From the NCBI RefSeq assembly GCF_003313465.1, contig NZ_KZ845666.1, forward strand, positions 62,001 to 126,000: DNA of 64,000 bases, written 5' to 3'. Source of the DNA: Thermoflavimicrobium daqui (lineage in GTDB: Bacteria > Bacillota > Bacilli > Thermoactinomycetales > Thermoactinomycetaceae). Under the pieces are notes generated by a model. The model saw nothing but the letters and a program-made list of their open reading frames with translations, searched no databases and was not told the origin of the DNA. This document shows positions 52,824 through 62,474 of this stretch, piece after piece; the stretch's first letter is position 1; each line of letters starts with the position of its first letter. The position numbers and the translations under genes are program-made.

Positions 52824-54113
52824 TTAAGACATAAGCCATTTTTGATATTTTTGAATGTCACCTGCACCCATAAATAATAAAACAGAATCTGTATATTGCT
52901 TAAGGGCATCAATATTTTGACGCGTCAAATATTTGGCAGAAGGAATACGGTTTAGCAAATCTTCGATCGAAATATCTCCATCACTTTCTCGTGCTGACCC
53001 AAAAATATCGCATAAGTAAACCTCATCTGCAGATTGTAAAGCTTTAGCAAATCCTTCTAGAAAGTGTTTTAACCTTGAATATGTATGTGGTTGAAATATC
53101 GCTATTAATTTTCTAGTCGGATATTTATGTCTAGCTGCTTCCATTGTTGCACTAATCTCTGTTGGATGATGGGCATAATCATCAATAACCATATTCATCC
53201 CAAAAGCCTTTTCGGCAAACCTTCGGCGTACACCTTGAAAAGATTGTAAATAAGGTCGAATCAAAGATAATTGAATGTCTTCCAATATACATAGGGCGAT
53301 CACAGCTAATGAATTAAGTACATGATGTGTTCCATACATTGGAATACAAAAACGCCCCATTTCCGCTTGTTTATAAGCCACATCAAACGAAGTTCCTTCA
53401 TGATCTCTAATTATATTTTTAGCTACTAAATGATTATGTGAATGCAGTCCATAATATAGAAGAGGGCATTTCGCTGAGATAGTTAAAATATTTGGATCAT
53501 CCCCACAAGCAATAATATATTTCTTTACTTGATAAGCCATCTGCTGAAAAGCATCTTTAACATCACCAATCCCTGTAAAATAATCAGGATGGTCATAGTC
53601 AATATTGGTTATAATCGCATAATCTGGGAAATAGGATAAAAAATGTCGTCGATACTCACAACTTTCTAATACAAAATACTTTTGGTTTTTCCCTCCCTTT
53701 CCTGATCCATCTCCTACAATGTATGAGGTAGGGGTAAGTGCACTTAAAACATGCGACATTAAACCGGCAGTAGAGGTTTTACCATGTGCACCTGTAATTG
53801 AAATACTGGTAAACGGCTCAATTAATTTACCCAAAAACTGATGATACCGATAAAATTCAATATGATTACGCAGTGCTTCTTCAATTTCTACATGATCATT
53901 GGTATATGCATTAGAAGCGATAACAATCTGACCCTTTTGTATATTATCTCGATTAAAAGGGAGTATTTTAATTCCCAATCTCTCTAAAGGTTTTTGAGTA
54001 AAAAATGAGATTGTCTGGTCAGAGCCTTGTACATCATAGCCCATATCATACAAAACTTGAGCCAAAGCACTCATTCCCGCTCCCTTAATTCCAACCAAAT
54101 GATATTTTGCCAC
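52824..54113 (-). CDS. murC: UDP-N-acetylmuramate-L-alanine ligase
   Basis: 429 residues, GTG start behind GGAGGG. MurC adds L-alanine to UDP-MurNAc, the first amino-acid step of peptidoglycan synthesis. Motifs in order: HLVGIKGAGMSALAQVLYDMGYDVQGSD (UDP-MurNAc-binding domain), ITGAHGKTSTAGLMSHVL (P-loop), ESCEYRRHFLSY, ITNIDYDHPDYF, the GVRRRF loop, and DDYAHHPTEI with IFQPHTYSR. MurC of Bacilli carries the same ESCEYRRHF. It stands alone, outside the main mur cluster, as in B. subtilis. Confidence 0.94.
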   Translation of the reverse strand: MAKYHLVGIKGAGMSALAQVLYDMGYDVQGSDQTISFFTQKPLERLGIKILPFNRDNIQKGQIVIASNAYTNDHVEIEEALRNHIEFYRYHQFLGKLIEPFTSISITGAHGKTSTAGLMSHVLSALTPTSYIVGDGSGKGGKNQKYFVLESCEYRRHFLSYFPDYAIITNIDYDHPDYFTGIGDVKDAFQQMAYQVKKYIIACGDDPNILTISAKCPLLYYGLHSHNHLVAKNIIRDHEGTSFDVAYKQAEMGRFCIPMYGTHHVLNSLAVIALCILEDIQLSLIRPYLQSFQGVRRRFAEKAFGMNMVIDDYAHHPTEISATMEAARHKYPTRKLIAIFQPHTYSRLKHFLEGFAKALQSADEVYLCDIFGSARESDGDISIEDLLNRIPSAKYLTRQNIDALKQYTDSVLLFMGAGDIQKYQKWLMS

Positions 54114-54738
54114 ATCTTTCCCTCCATCGCTTAATCCATGGATTATCTTATCTTTATTCTTATTTACTAATAAGTGTTACTTTGGAGCATAACCCGACCG
54201 TAATTTTATAAAATTCAACCGATTATATAGATAAAAAAATGAATCTTCATGTTAGTAAAAGAATGATTTTTAAATGAGTATTCGATCTTTAGACATTATA
54301 TACCTTACCTTGTACTAAAGAGCGCTTGGGTAATATCTCCTTTTTCGAAAGGAAATTATTTTGTAAATTATTATTTCTATTTATGAAATGTGTTATCATC
54401 ATTTATACTATAGAAAGAAGATTAAAAAGTAATAGTTTTTGGACCACAGGTTCCTTTTCCCTTTCACTCCACTGAATACAATAGCGAGCAAAAGTCACTG
54501 AAATTAGAAAAGGAAAACCGTGTATAAGTAGTCTTCTCTAAAGGTCATTTTGCTTGGTGGATCGCAAAGAATGTTATTTCAGCCCTTTTCAGGGTATAAT
54601 TAAATGAAATAATATATTATTTATCTAAACCCTTTTTCTCATCAAGTAAAATAAATATTCTGCAAGAGGGGAAAATTCACTTAACTGAGCAAGTACACTG
54701 CATCATCTGTGTAAAATCAGAACTAGGAGGTATGAGCT
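54114..54738. other. Long leader region upstream of pyruvate carboxylase
   Basis: About 625 bases without a convincing ORF. An imperfect hairpin at 54445-54522 (CAC.GGTT.CCTTTTC with GAAAAGG..AACC.GTG, about 14 bp) encloses a smaller TTTCA / TGAAA pair. A TATAAT is at about 54595 but with no good -35. The length suggests regulated transcription or a long untranslated leader; I recognise no known riboswitch or T-box. Confidence 0.35.
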
Positions 54739-57700
54739 TTGAAACGAAGAAAAATTAGCCGATTGTTAGTAGCTAACCGTGGTGAGATCGCAATTCGTAT
54801 TTTCCGTGCTGCTACCGAACTGGGGATTCGTACCATCGCTATCTACTCCGAACAAGACAGCTTATCTTTACACCGCTTTAAAGCAGATGAATCTTATCTT
54901 GTAGGAGCTGGAAAAGGCCCCATTGAGGCTTACTTAGATATCGATAGTATTATCGAAGTAGCTAAACGCAACGATGTCGATGCTATTCATCCTGGTTATG
55001 GATTTTTGGCAGAAAATACCGAATTCGCTAAACGTTGCGAGGATGAAGGTATTATTTTTATCGGACCTGCTCCTGAACTAATTCAAAAGTTTGGCGATAA
55101 AGTTGAAGCGCGCAATATGGCTGTTCAAGCTGGTATTCCTGTAATCCCAGGAACTGAAGAGCCAATTGAATCTTTTACGGATGCAACCCAATTCGCTAAA
55201 GAATTTGGCTATCCAATTATTATTAAAGGCGTTTCTGGTGGTGGTGGCCGTGGAATGCGTATTGTTCGTAGTGAATCAGAACTACAAGACGCGATCGAAC
55301 GTGCTCAATCCGAAGCTCGTTCTGCTTTCGGTAATGCTAAAGTTTATCTCGAGAGATTTTTAGAAAAACCCAAACATATTGAAGTTCAAATCATTGGTGA
55401 TGAACATGGCAACATCGTCCATCTCTATGAACGTGATTGCTCAGTGCAACGTCGTCATCAAAAAGTCGTTGAAGTAGCTCCTAGTATCTCTTTAACTAAG
55501 GAATTGCGTGAAGAAATATGTGCATCAGCTCTCAAATTGATGAAATATGCTGGCTATACTAACGCAGGTACCGTTGAATTTTTGGTCACTCCTGATCAAA
55601 AGTATTATTTTATCGAAGTGAATCCAAGGGTTCAGGTAGAGCATACGATTACGGAATTGGTAACCGGAATTGATATTGTACAAACACAAATTCGCATTGC
55701 TGAAGGATACAAACTTACTGATCCAGAAATTGCTATCGGCTCGCAAGCAGAAGTACAAACCACCGGTTATGCAATTCAGTGCCGTGTTACTACTGAGGAT
55801 CCGGAAAATGGATTTTTCCCTGATACTGGGCGTCTTGTCGCTTATCGTTCGGGAGGAGGATTTGGTGTTCGCTTAGATGCTGGAAACGCTTATACAGGTG
55901 CCGTGATCACGCCCTATTATGACTCATTGCTCGTGAAAATCTCCACATATGGTGTTACATTTGAACAAGCCACGCAAAAAATGTTACGTACTCTACTGGA
56001 ATTTCGTATTCGCGGTGTCAAAACCAATCTACTCTTCTTAGAAAATGTGATTGCTCATCCAGACTTCTTATCAGGAAATTATGATACATCATTTATAGAC
56101 ACAACTCCTGAGCTATTTAAATTTGATACTCGTAAAGATAGAGGAACCAAAATCTTAAATTATATAGGTAATATCATTGTAAATGGGTATGAAAACTTAC
56201 CTAAATTAGAAAAAAAGCCCCATTTTGATTTACCAAGAATCCCCAAAACCTCTGTTTTAGATCCAGTTCCCGAAGGAACCAAACAGATTTTGGATCGTGA
56301 AGGTGTAGATGGACTCATCGAATGGATTCAGGCACAAAAGAAAGTGCTGATTACAGATACTACTTTCCGCGATGCTCACCAGTCCTTACTTGCAACTCGT
56401 GTACGTACTTATGATTTGGTAGCGATCGCTGAAGCAACCAGTAAACTAGCTCCAGACCTATTCTCGGTTGAAATGTGGGGTGGTGCGACCTTTGATACCA
56501 GTATGCGTTTTCTCAAAGAATCCCCATGGGAACGGCTCCAGCTTTTAAGAGAAAAGATACCGAATATTTTATTCCAAATGTTGCTTCGTGGTGCCAATGC
56601 AGTAGGCTATACCCACTATCCTGATAATGCGGTTCAGGCATTTGTCAAAGCAGCTGCTGAAAATGGCATCGATGTATTCCGGATTTTTGATAGTCTCAAT
56701 TGGTTACCTGGTATGCAGCTCGCCATTGAGTCTGTACGTAAGGCTGGAAAAATAGCTGAAGCTTCGATTTGTTATACAGGTGACATTTTAGACCCTTCGA
56801 AAACCAAATATACACTGAAATATTATATTAATCTAGCAAAAGAGTTGGAAAAAGCGGGAGCCCATATTTTGGCGATTAAAGATATGGCTGGACTCCTTAA
56901 ACCTTATGCTGCATACGATCTAATTAAAGCGTTAAAGCAGGAAATTAGCATTCCTATTCACTTGCATACACATGATACATCTGGAAATGGTGGAGCTATG
57001 CTTCTAAAAGCGGTTGAAGCTGGTGTAGATATCGTGGATACCTGTGTTAGCTCTATGTCCGGTCTCACTTCTCAGCCTAGCTTAAATGCGCTGATTACCG
57101 CTTTAGAACGCACTGAGCGTGACCCAAAATTCCATGTTGAAAACTACAACAAGCTTGCCGACTACTGGCAAGATGTTCGCAAATACTATCAAGGCTTTGA
57201 AAGCGAAATGAAATCAAGCAATGCAGAAATCTATATTCATGAGATGCCAGGTGGCCAATATACCAATCTAGAGCAGCAAGCGAAAGCAGTAGGACTCGGT
57301 GGTCGTTGGGAAGAAGTTAAAGCGATGTACGCAACCGTAAACCAATTATTTGGCGATATTGTCAAAGTGACTCCTTCTTCTAAAGTAGTAGGTGATATGG
57401 CTTTATTTATGGTACAAAATAATCTCGATGAGCAAAGCATCTTTGAAAAAGGAGAGCGATTAGACTTCCCCGATTCAGTTGTCCAATTCTTCCAAGGATA
57501 CCTTGGTCAGCCACCGGGTGGCTTTCCAAAACGTTTGCAAGAATTAATCGTCAAAGATCGCGAGTGCTTTACTCATCGACCAGGTGAACGGCTAGAGTCA
57601 ATCGACTTTAATCAGCTACAAAAAGAACTAGAGGAAAAAATAGGTCGTACTCCAAGCGAGTTAGATATGATCTCTTATATCATGTATCCACAAGTCTTCC

Positions 57701-58185
57701 TTGATTTCGAAAAAAGTCGAAAAGATTTTGGCGACCTCTCTGTTCTTGATACGCCTACTTTCTTCTATGGATTACGCCCAGGCGAAGAGATATCCGTCAG
57801 TATTGAACGAGGTAAAACACTGATTATCAAGCTAGCTGGTATAGGTGATCTACTCCCTGACGGAAGCCGCATCGTCTATTTTGAATTAAATGGACAACCT
57901 CGTGAAATTCGTGTAAAGGATCATTCAGCAATTATTAGTGAAGACCAACGCATCAAAGCAGATCCTCAAAACTCAAATCATATTGGAGCATTTATGCCTG
58001 GTAAAGTGCTTAAAGTATTAGCCAACATTGGGGAAAAAGTTAATAAAGGGGAGCATCTCCTGATTAGCGAAGCCATGAAGATGGAAACAACTGTACAATC
58101 TCCTGCTGATGGTATCATTAAGGAGATTCATGTTAAAGCTGGCGATATGATTGAAGCAGGAGACTTACTGATTGAAATGGAGTAA
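54739..58185 (+). CDS. pycA: Pyruvate carboxylase
   Basis: 1148 residues, TTG start eight bases after GGAGG. It makes oxaloacetate from pyruvate and bicarbonate, feeding the TCA cycle and gluconeogenesis. Domains in order: biotin carboxylase (1-455; KGVSGGGGRGMRIV ATP-grasp loop, VEFLVTPDQKYYFIEVNPRVQVEHTITE), carboxyltransferase (about 530-830; TDTTFRDAHQSLLATRVRT, AIKDMAGLL, HTHDTSGNG), PC tetramerisation domain, and biotin carrier (1075-1148; SEAMKMETTV with the biotinyl Lys). Full length with no defects. It depends on biotin, which links it to bioB/bioC in this window. Confidence 0.97.
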   Translation: MKRRKISRLLVANRGEIAIRIFRAATELGIRTIAIYSEQDSLSLHRFKADESYLVGAGKGPIEAYLDIDSIIEVAKRNDVDAIHPGYGFLAENTEFAKRCEDEGIIFIGPAPELIQKFGDKVEARNMAVQAGIPVIPGTEEPIESFTDATQFAKEFGYPIIIKGVSGGGGRGMRIVRSESELQDAIERAQSEARSAFGNAKVYLERFLEKPKHIEVQIIGDEHGNIVHLYERDCSVQRRHQKVVEVAPSISLTKELREEICASALKLMKYAGYTNAGTVEFLVTPDQKYYFIEVNPRVQVEHTITELVTGIDIVQTQIRIAEGYKLTDPEIAIGSQAEVQTTGYAIQCRVTTEDPENGFFPDTGRLVAYRSGGGFGVRLDAGNAYTGAVITPYYDSLLVKISTYGVTFEQATQKMLRTLLEFRIRGVKTNLLFLENVIAHPDFLSGNYDTSFIDTTPELFKFDTRKDRGTKILNYIGNIIVNGYENLPKLEKKPHFDLPRIPKTSVLDPVPEGTKQILDREGVDGLIEWIQAQKKVLITDTTFRDAHQSLLATRVRTYDLVAIAEATSKLAPDLFSVEMWGGATFDTSMRFLKESPWERLQLLREKIPNILFQMLLRGANAVGYTHYPDNAVQAFVKAAAENGIDVFRIFDSLNWLPGMQLAIESVRKAGKIAEASICYTGDILDPSKTKYTLKYYINLAKELEKAGAHILAIKDMAGLLKPYAAYDLIKALKQEISIPIHLHTHDTSGNGGAMLLKAVEAGVDIVDTCVSSMSGLTSQPSLNALITALERTERDPKFHVENYNKLADYWQDVRKYYQGFESEMKSSNAEIYIHEMPGGQYTNLEQQAKAVGLGGRWEEVKAMYATVNQLFGDIVKVTPSSKVVGDMALFMVQNNLDEQSIFEKGERLDFPDSVVQFFQGYLGQPPGGFPKRLQELIVKDRECFTHRPGERLESIDFNQLQKELEEKIGRTPSELDMISYIMYPQVFLDFEKSRKDFGDLSVLDTPTFFYGLRPGEEISVSIERGKTLIIKLAGIGDLLPDGSRIVYFELNGQPREIRVKDHSAIISEDQRIKADPQNSNHIGAFMPGKVLKVLANIGEKVNKGEHLLISEAMKMETTVQSPADGIIKEIHVKAGDMIEAGDLLIEME

Positions 58186-58198
58186 TTCATTTTCACAA

Positions 58199-58242
58199 GA
58201 CCTTTCCGATTGAATATATGCTCAATCGGAAAGGTCTTTTTT
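58199..58242 (+). terminator. Terminator of pycA
   Basis: GACCTTTCCGATTGA / TCAATCGGAAAGGTC, 15 bp perfect with eight-base loop, followed by six T. Confidence 0.92.
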
Positions 58243-58332
58243 ATGTGCTTCAAAACAAATTTAATCCACCTCTATGATTCATTTAAAGTAGATTTAAGAT
58301 TTCCTTGCTATATTGCGAGGGGGGTGATAAAC

Positions 58333-59253
58333 ATGACAACGAACTATGCGATTCAAACATTTCAGCTAAGCAAACAGTTTGGCAAAAGACAAGTAGTATC
58401 CAAACTAAACCTTGCAGTACCTAAAGGAGAAATTTACGGTTTTTTAGGTCCCAATGGAGCAGGAAAAACGACGACAATTAAAATGTTATTGGGGCTAAGT
58501 AAGCCGACTCAAGGGCATATTCTTCTTCTCGGAAAAGATATGAAAAAACAGCGCAATGAGATTTTAAAAAAAGTAGGATCACTTGTGGAGTATCCGACCT
58601 ACTATGGTCATCTATCCGGATATGAGAATCTAAAAGTGATCACACAAGTTTTAGGACTTAATCCAAAAAGAATCGATGAGGTATTGCGACTTGTCCGTTT
58701 ATCTAAAGATGCTCATCGTCTAGCCAAAAGTTACTCTCTAGGAATGAAACAACGACTGGGCATTGCTGCAAGTCTGATTGCAGAACCAGAGCTACTTATT
58801 TTAGATGAGCCAACCAATGGTTTAGATCCGGCAGGCATTCAGGAAATTAGGGAATTAATAACCCAATTACCCAAACAAACAGGAGCCACTCTTTTTATTT
58901 CAAGCCATCTTCTCTTTGAAATTGAGCAAGTCGCAACACATGTAGGGATTATCTCCCAAGGAAAACTGATTTATCAAGATACGCTACAAACACTAAAACA
59001 GCAAACGACCAGTTCTCAAGTCGAATTTGTGGTAAGTTCCCCCGAAAAGGCTTTCAATCTAATAAAAAGTATGGGCTTACCGGCCACTTTAGATCAAGGG
59101 ATTATCACTCTTTATCAATTGGATCAAGAAAATACCGCTTATCTTATTCAAAATCTCGTTCAGCATTATTTCTCGATTTATGAAGTAAAGCGAAAGGAAA
59201 GTTCACTAGAGGATATCTTTATCCAGCTTACTGGAAAGGGGAAAAGTTTGTGA
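58333..59253 (+). CDS. ABC exporter ATPase, lantibiotic-immunity (LanF) type
   Basis: 306 residues from the ATG at 58333 (GGGGGGTGATAAAC upstream); the longer frame from 58210 crosses the pycA terminator and is not real. Walker A GPNGAGKTT, signature SYSLGMKQRLGIA, Walker B LLILDEPTNGLDPAG, switch His in SSHLLFEIE. First of three tandem genes ATPase-permease-permease, the LanF-LanE-LanG arrangement that removes lantibiotics from the membrane of producers or resistant strains. No lantibiotic biosynthesis genes are in the window. Two-component system 3 faces it. Confidence 0.85.
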   Translation: MTTNYAIQTFQLSKQFGKRQVVSKLNLAVPKGEIYGFLGPNGAGKTTTIKMLLGLSKPTQGHILLLGKDMKKQRNEILKKVGSLVEYPTYYGHLSGYENLKVITQVLGLNPKRIDEVLRLVRLSKDAHRLAKSYSLGMKQRLGIAASLIAEPELLILDEPTNGLDPAGIQEIRELITQLPKQTGATLFISSHLLFEIEQVATHVGIISQGKLIYQDTLQTLKQQTTSSQVEFVVSSPEKAFNLIKSMGLPATLDQGIITLYQLDQENTAYLIQNLVQHYFSIYEVKRKESSLEDIFIQLTGKGKSL

Positions 59254-59963
59254 TCGAACTCGTAAAATCAGATTACTCTAAATTGAGACACACGTGGGTT
59301 CCATGGGTAGTTTTAATTGTACCTAGCTGTCTAGTAGGTTTTTTAGCCATCATTTATACAGCACGAACCGAGCTTGTTTCCGAAGGATGGATGGGCTTTA
59401 TCGCATGGGCACATAATTTTTTTCCAGTCTGTTTAATATTAGGTATCACCTTATTAGCTGCGATGATAGCCAATATCGAACATGACTCCCATGCTTGGAA
59501 GTTCTTATTTGCTCTTCCCATCTCCAAGACAAAGCTCTTTCTTAGCAAATTGATCTGGATTCACTTAATTATTCTGACGGCTGTGCTTTTAACAGCAATC
59601 GGTCTCATTTTACTGGGGATTCTAATCGGTTTAGGAGATCCGGTCCGCTGGGATCTCGTATTTCAAGAAATGATCTATCCCTATCTTGCAGCATTTCCCG
59701 TGCTGTCGATCCAATTTGGACTTTCAATGAGCATGAAAAACCAGTCTCTACCTATCATCATTGGGTCACTCGGAGCTATGACTTCCTTATTTGTAGCTTA
59801 TAACAGTTCTGGGCTACTCCCATACCTTTTTCCATGGGCTTATGTCCCCCTTGCCTCACCACTTTTAGAAGGAAACTATACACAATGGCCCATCATTGGA
59901 GTGAATATCGGTATCATTCTTTTTGTATTGATTACAACTTACATTACCAAGAGAGATATTTAA
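59250..59963 (+). CDS. ABC exporter permease, LanE/MutE-like
   Basis: 237 residues, GTG start overlapping the ATPase stop (GTGA), so coupled. Six membrane segments; the N-terminal SDYSKLRHTWVPWVVLIVP and the loop IEHDSHAWKFLFALPISKTKLFLSKLIW are typical of the MutE/EpiE permease group. Forms a heterodimer with the next protein. Confidence 0.82.
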   Translation: MIELVKSDYSKLRHTWVPWVVLIVPSCLVGFLAIIYTARTELVSEGWMGFIAWAHNFFPVCLILGITLLAAMIANIEHDSHAWKFLFALPISKTKLFLSKLIWIHLIILTAVLLTAIGLILLGILIGLGDPVRWDLVFQEMIYPYLAAFPVLSIQFGLSMSMKNQSLPIIIGSLGAMTSLFVAYNSSGLLPYLFPWAYVPLASPLLEGNYTQWPIIGVNIGIILFVLITTYITKRDI

Positions 59964-59978
59964 GGGAGGATCTAGAAG

Positions 59979-60704
59979 TTGATCAATTATTTTCGTTCCG
60001 AATTACTTAAGTTACCATGGCGGCTAGTAGCGATTATTCTACTATTTGCTCCTATTATTTCACTATGGATTGGCTTTAGTATCCCTACCACGAGTACCAA
60101 AGGATGGACAGGTTGGGAATGGATCTTTAGTTTATCTCTGCATAAATATTCTTTATTTTTATATCCGATTGTAACAGGTGTATTTGCTGCACTACTTTGT
60201 CGGTACGAGCATATTGGAGGGGGATGGAAACAGTTATTTGTCTTTCCCTTTCCCCGCTTTTACATTTTCATCGGTAAATTTCTCACTTTAATATTATTGT
60301 TACTTCTAACACAGTTTATCTTCTTACTTGGTTTTTTGCTGACTGGAATCATTAGTCATCTGGATGGAAATATTCCATGGGAAATGATTCTATCTAGCTT
60401 ATTTAGTGGATGGGTTGCTTCTTTTCCTTTAGCTTTACTCCTCCTATTTTTATCTATCCTATTTCGCAACTTTGCAACTCCTTTTACAATTAATTTCGTT
60501 TTTACGATTCCTTCTGTCATCGCTCAAGGATCTCCAAAGCTGGCTGTTTTTTATCCTTGGTGTCATCCTTTTCTCGCCATGATGCCTAGTAAACATGAAT
60601 GGTCCGCCCCAATTGATCCGCTTATGCTATGGATAACTCTTCTTGTTATGTTTACCTTATTTAGTTTCATTTCCTTAGCATACACAAACAAACATGACTG
60701 GTAG
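59979..60704 (+). CDS. ABC exporter permease, LanG/MutG-like
   Basis: 241 residues, TTG start behind GGGAGGATC, 16 bases after the previous gene. Six membrane segments; RSELLKLPWRLVAIILLFAPI at the start and YEHIGGGWKQLFVFPFPRFYIFIGKFLTL parallel the MutG family. Its first half resembles the preceding permease, as expected for LanE/LanG pairs. Last gene of the transporter operon. Confidence 0.82.
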   Translation: MINYFRSELLKLPWRLVAIILLFAPIISLWIGFSIPTTSTKGWTGWEWIFSLSLHKYSLFLYPIVTGVFAALLCRYEHIGGGWKQLFVFPFPRFYIFIGKFLTLILLLLLTQFIFLLGFLLTGIISHLDGNIPWEMILSSLFSGWVASFPLALLLLFLSILFRNFATPFTINFVFTIPSVIAQGSPKLAVFYPWCHPFLAMMPSKHEWSAPIDPLMLWITLLVMFTLFSFISLAYTNKHDW

Positions 60705-60714
60705 AGGTATAATT

Positions 60715-60758
60715 AAGGTTACCAACATCGTTTAACTGGTCTCGATATTGGTAACCTT
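60715..60758. terminator. Shared terminator overlapping the 3' end of kinase 3
   Basis: AAGGTTACCAA.ATCG / CGAT.TTGGTAACCTT, 15 bp with one mismatch. The right arm codes for the last residues of the convergent histidine kinase, so both transcripts end in the same stem. T-runs are short. Confidence 0.7.
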
Positions 60759-62474
60759 TTCAATAACGGGTTGAAATGTGACTTCAAATTCAGTTCCTAT
60801 TCCTACTTCACTCCTTACTTCGATTCGACCTCCTTGAATTTCGATTAGTTGCTTTGCAATAGACATGCCTAACCCAGAGCTATGCCTACTCTTTGATCCA
60901 TGAACATATCTTTCAAACAGTCGGCTTAATATGTCTGGACTTATCCCCTTACCATCATCTCGAATCGTAATCCGAAAACCAAGCGCTCCACCTTCTCCTT
61001 GGATCATCATGAGATTCACTTCGATATTTGTTTCAGGCGGATTGTGAACGACCGCGTTCTCAATCAAATTTTGGATTGCTCTATGAAACCATTGTTCATC
61101 TAATAGATACATGATTGTATACGAGGATATTGATTTCAATGTGATATGTGCACCTTTATTTTTCATCGTATCAAACACAATAGATTCCAACAATTTAGCT
61201 ACATTAACTGGCGTTTGCTGGAGAGGTAAGGCGTGATTATTAAGGCGAAATGTGATATTTAAATCGTCGATTAATTGATAAACTCGCTCCGTTTTTTGCT
61301 TAACGAGTTCAAGATACTCATTGATCTCTTCTCTTGTCCATTGATATTTTTTTGATGTGTATAAGTCAGCATATCCTTGTATAGAAGAAAGAGGGCTTTT
61401 TAAATCATGCGAAACTCCGGCTAACCATTCTTCTCTAGCTTGTTCAAGTCTTTTTCGCTCCTCTTCCAAATCAGATAATGACTCTGAGAGAAACGTTAGT
61501 GATTGAAACACTTCGTGAAAAATTTGGTTTTTCTTTTTTCCACTTCCTGAAGTTAATGGTTCTGGAATCTGATAATGTCCTTTGGCTAACTGTTGAATCC
61601 AGTCCATAACAAACCAAATCGGTCTACTCAAGTTTTTCGCAAATAAATAGATTAAGACGATGAGAACGATGCAAGCAATAAACATAGCACTAACAAAGTG
61701 GAATGGATCATTTTTACTATTTTCAATTTCCTTGTGTTTATCAGGTTGAAGAACCCAAGTATAGGATTGTTGCCCATGTTTCTCTTCGAGATATATCAGG
61801 TTTTCATATAACAACTGATGCGTCAAATCTCCTAATGAAAGATTCATCCACTTAGCCTGTGGCCCTTGATAACGATAAATCACTTTGCCTTCTTCATCAA
61901 AAACTTGTAACCAGCCTGATTGTTTAACCAAATCTTTTAATGGATTAGGTGGCAGAGTTAGTTGATTTCCTTTCCACTTTACTTTTTCCACTAGTTTATG
62001 TAACAGGTAGGCAGGGTGGTTCTTATCATGCTTAGCCAAAATCCAGATCAATCTATTTTTACTTACTTGATCTGACCAGATAGAAATATAAATCCCTCTT
62101 TTTTTACTCTGTTCTCTTAATGTAAGGAGATCCCCAGCTGTATAATGCTTAGACATTTGATCCAAGGGTTGAAATGAATAAATCACTTTTCCTTGATTGT
62201 TAATAATTTGTAAAGTATACTCCTCTTTTCTAAGCCAGTTTGCCGTTCCTCTAGTTAAATGGATTGTATTACCCACAAGCACGGTTTGTGACTTAATTCG
62301 TTTGATATCTTGATCTAGCTGTTTTGAAAGAGAGGTAGACTCTTTTTTAGTAGCTTGATCCATATAAAAGTATTGAATGAGTCCTGCTGAAATAAAAAGG
62401 ACTCCTATCACAATGACTAAAATCACGATCATCCCTATCAAAAACCGCAAAGACAAACGAGCCTCTAATTTCAT
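60732..62474 (-). CDS. Sensor histidine kinase of two-component system 3 (duplicated sensor module)
   Basis: 580 residues. Membrane segments about 11-36 and 258-279; the extracellular part has two tandem modules (about 69-148 and 170-246), the first diverged (YTLQIINNQGKVIYSF...KHYT), the second closer to consensus (WLQVFDEEGKVIYRYQ...SYTWV). DHp His356 is in SHDLKSPLS; the ATPase domain has NLIENAVVHN, DDGKGIS and SSGLGMSIA. Overlaps the regulator gene by 4 bases. It faces a LanFEG-like exporter, so a cell-envelope-active peptide is a reasonable guess for the signal. Confidence 0.87.
   Translation of the reverse strand: MKLEARLSLRFLIGMIVILVIVIGVLFISAGLIQYFYMDQATKKESTSLSKQLDQDIKRIKSQTVLVGNTIHLTRGTANWLRKEEYTLQIINNQGKVIYSFQPLDQMSKHYTAGDLLTLREQSKKRGIYISIWSDQVSKNRLIWILAKHDKNHPAYLLHKLVEKVKWKGNQLTLPPNPLKDLVKQSGWLQVFDEEGKVIYRYQGPQAKWMNLSLGDLTHQLLYENLIYLEEKHGQQSYTWVLQPDKHKEIENSKNDPFHFVSAMFIACIVLIVLIYLFAKNLSRPIWFVMDWIQQLAKGHYQIPEPLTSGSGKKKNQIFHEVFQSLTFLSESLSDLEEERKRLEQAREEWLAGVSHDLKSPLSSIQGYADLYTSKKYQWTREEINEYLELVKQKTERVYQLIDDLNITFRLNNHALPLQQTPVNVAKLLESIVFDTMKNKGAHITLKSISSYTIMYLLDEQWFHRAIQNLIENAVVHNPPETNIEVNLMMIQGEGGALGFRITIRDDGKGISPDILSRLFERYVHGSKSRHSSGLGMSIAKQLIEIQGGRIEVRSEVGIGTEFEVTFQPVIEKVTNIETS

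Noticed and set aside
54486-54560. Third copy of the MITE-like repeat
   Set aside because: Only short words such as GCGAGCAAAAG resemble the element; order and spacing do not match.
54114-54738. T-box or known metabolite riboswitch before pycA
   Set aside because: No AGGGTGGNACCGCG or other class-defining sequence and no terminator-antiterminator pair before the gene.
58210-58332. N-terminal 41-codon extension of the LanF-type ATPase
   Set aside because: It begins in the pycA terminator and crosses the true GGGGGGTG ribosome binding site.
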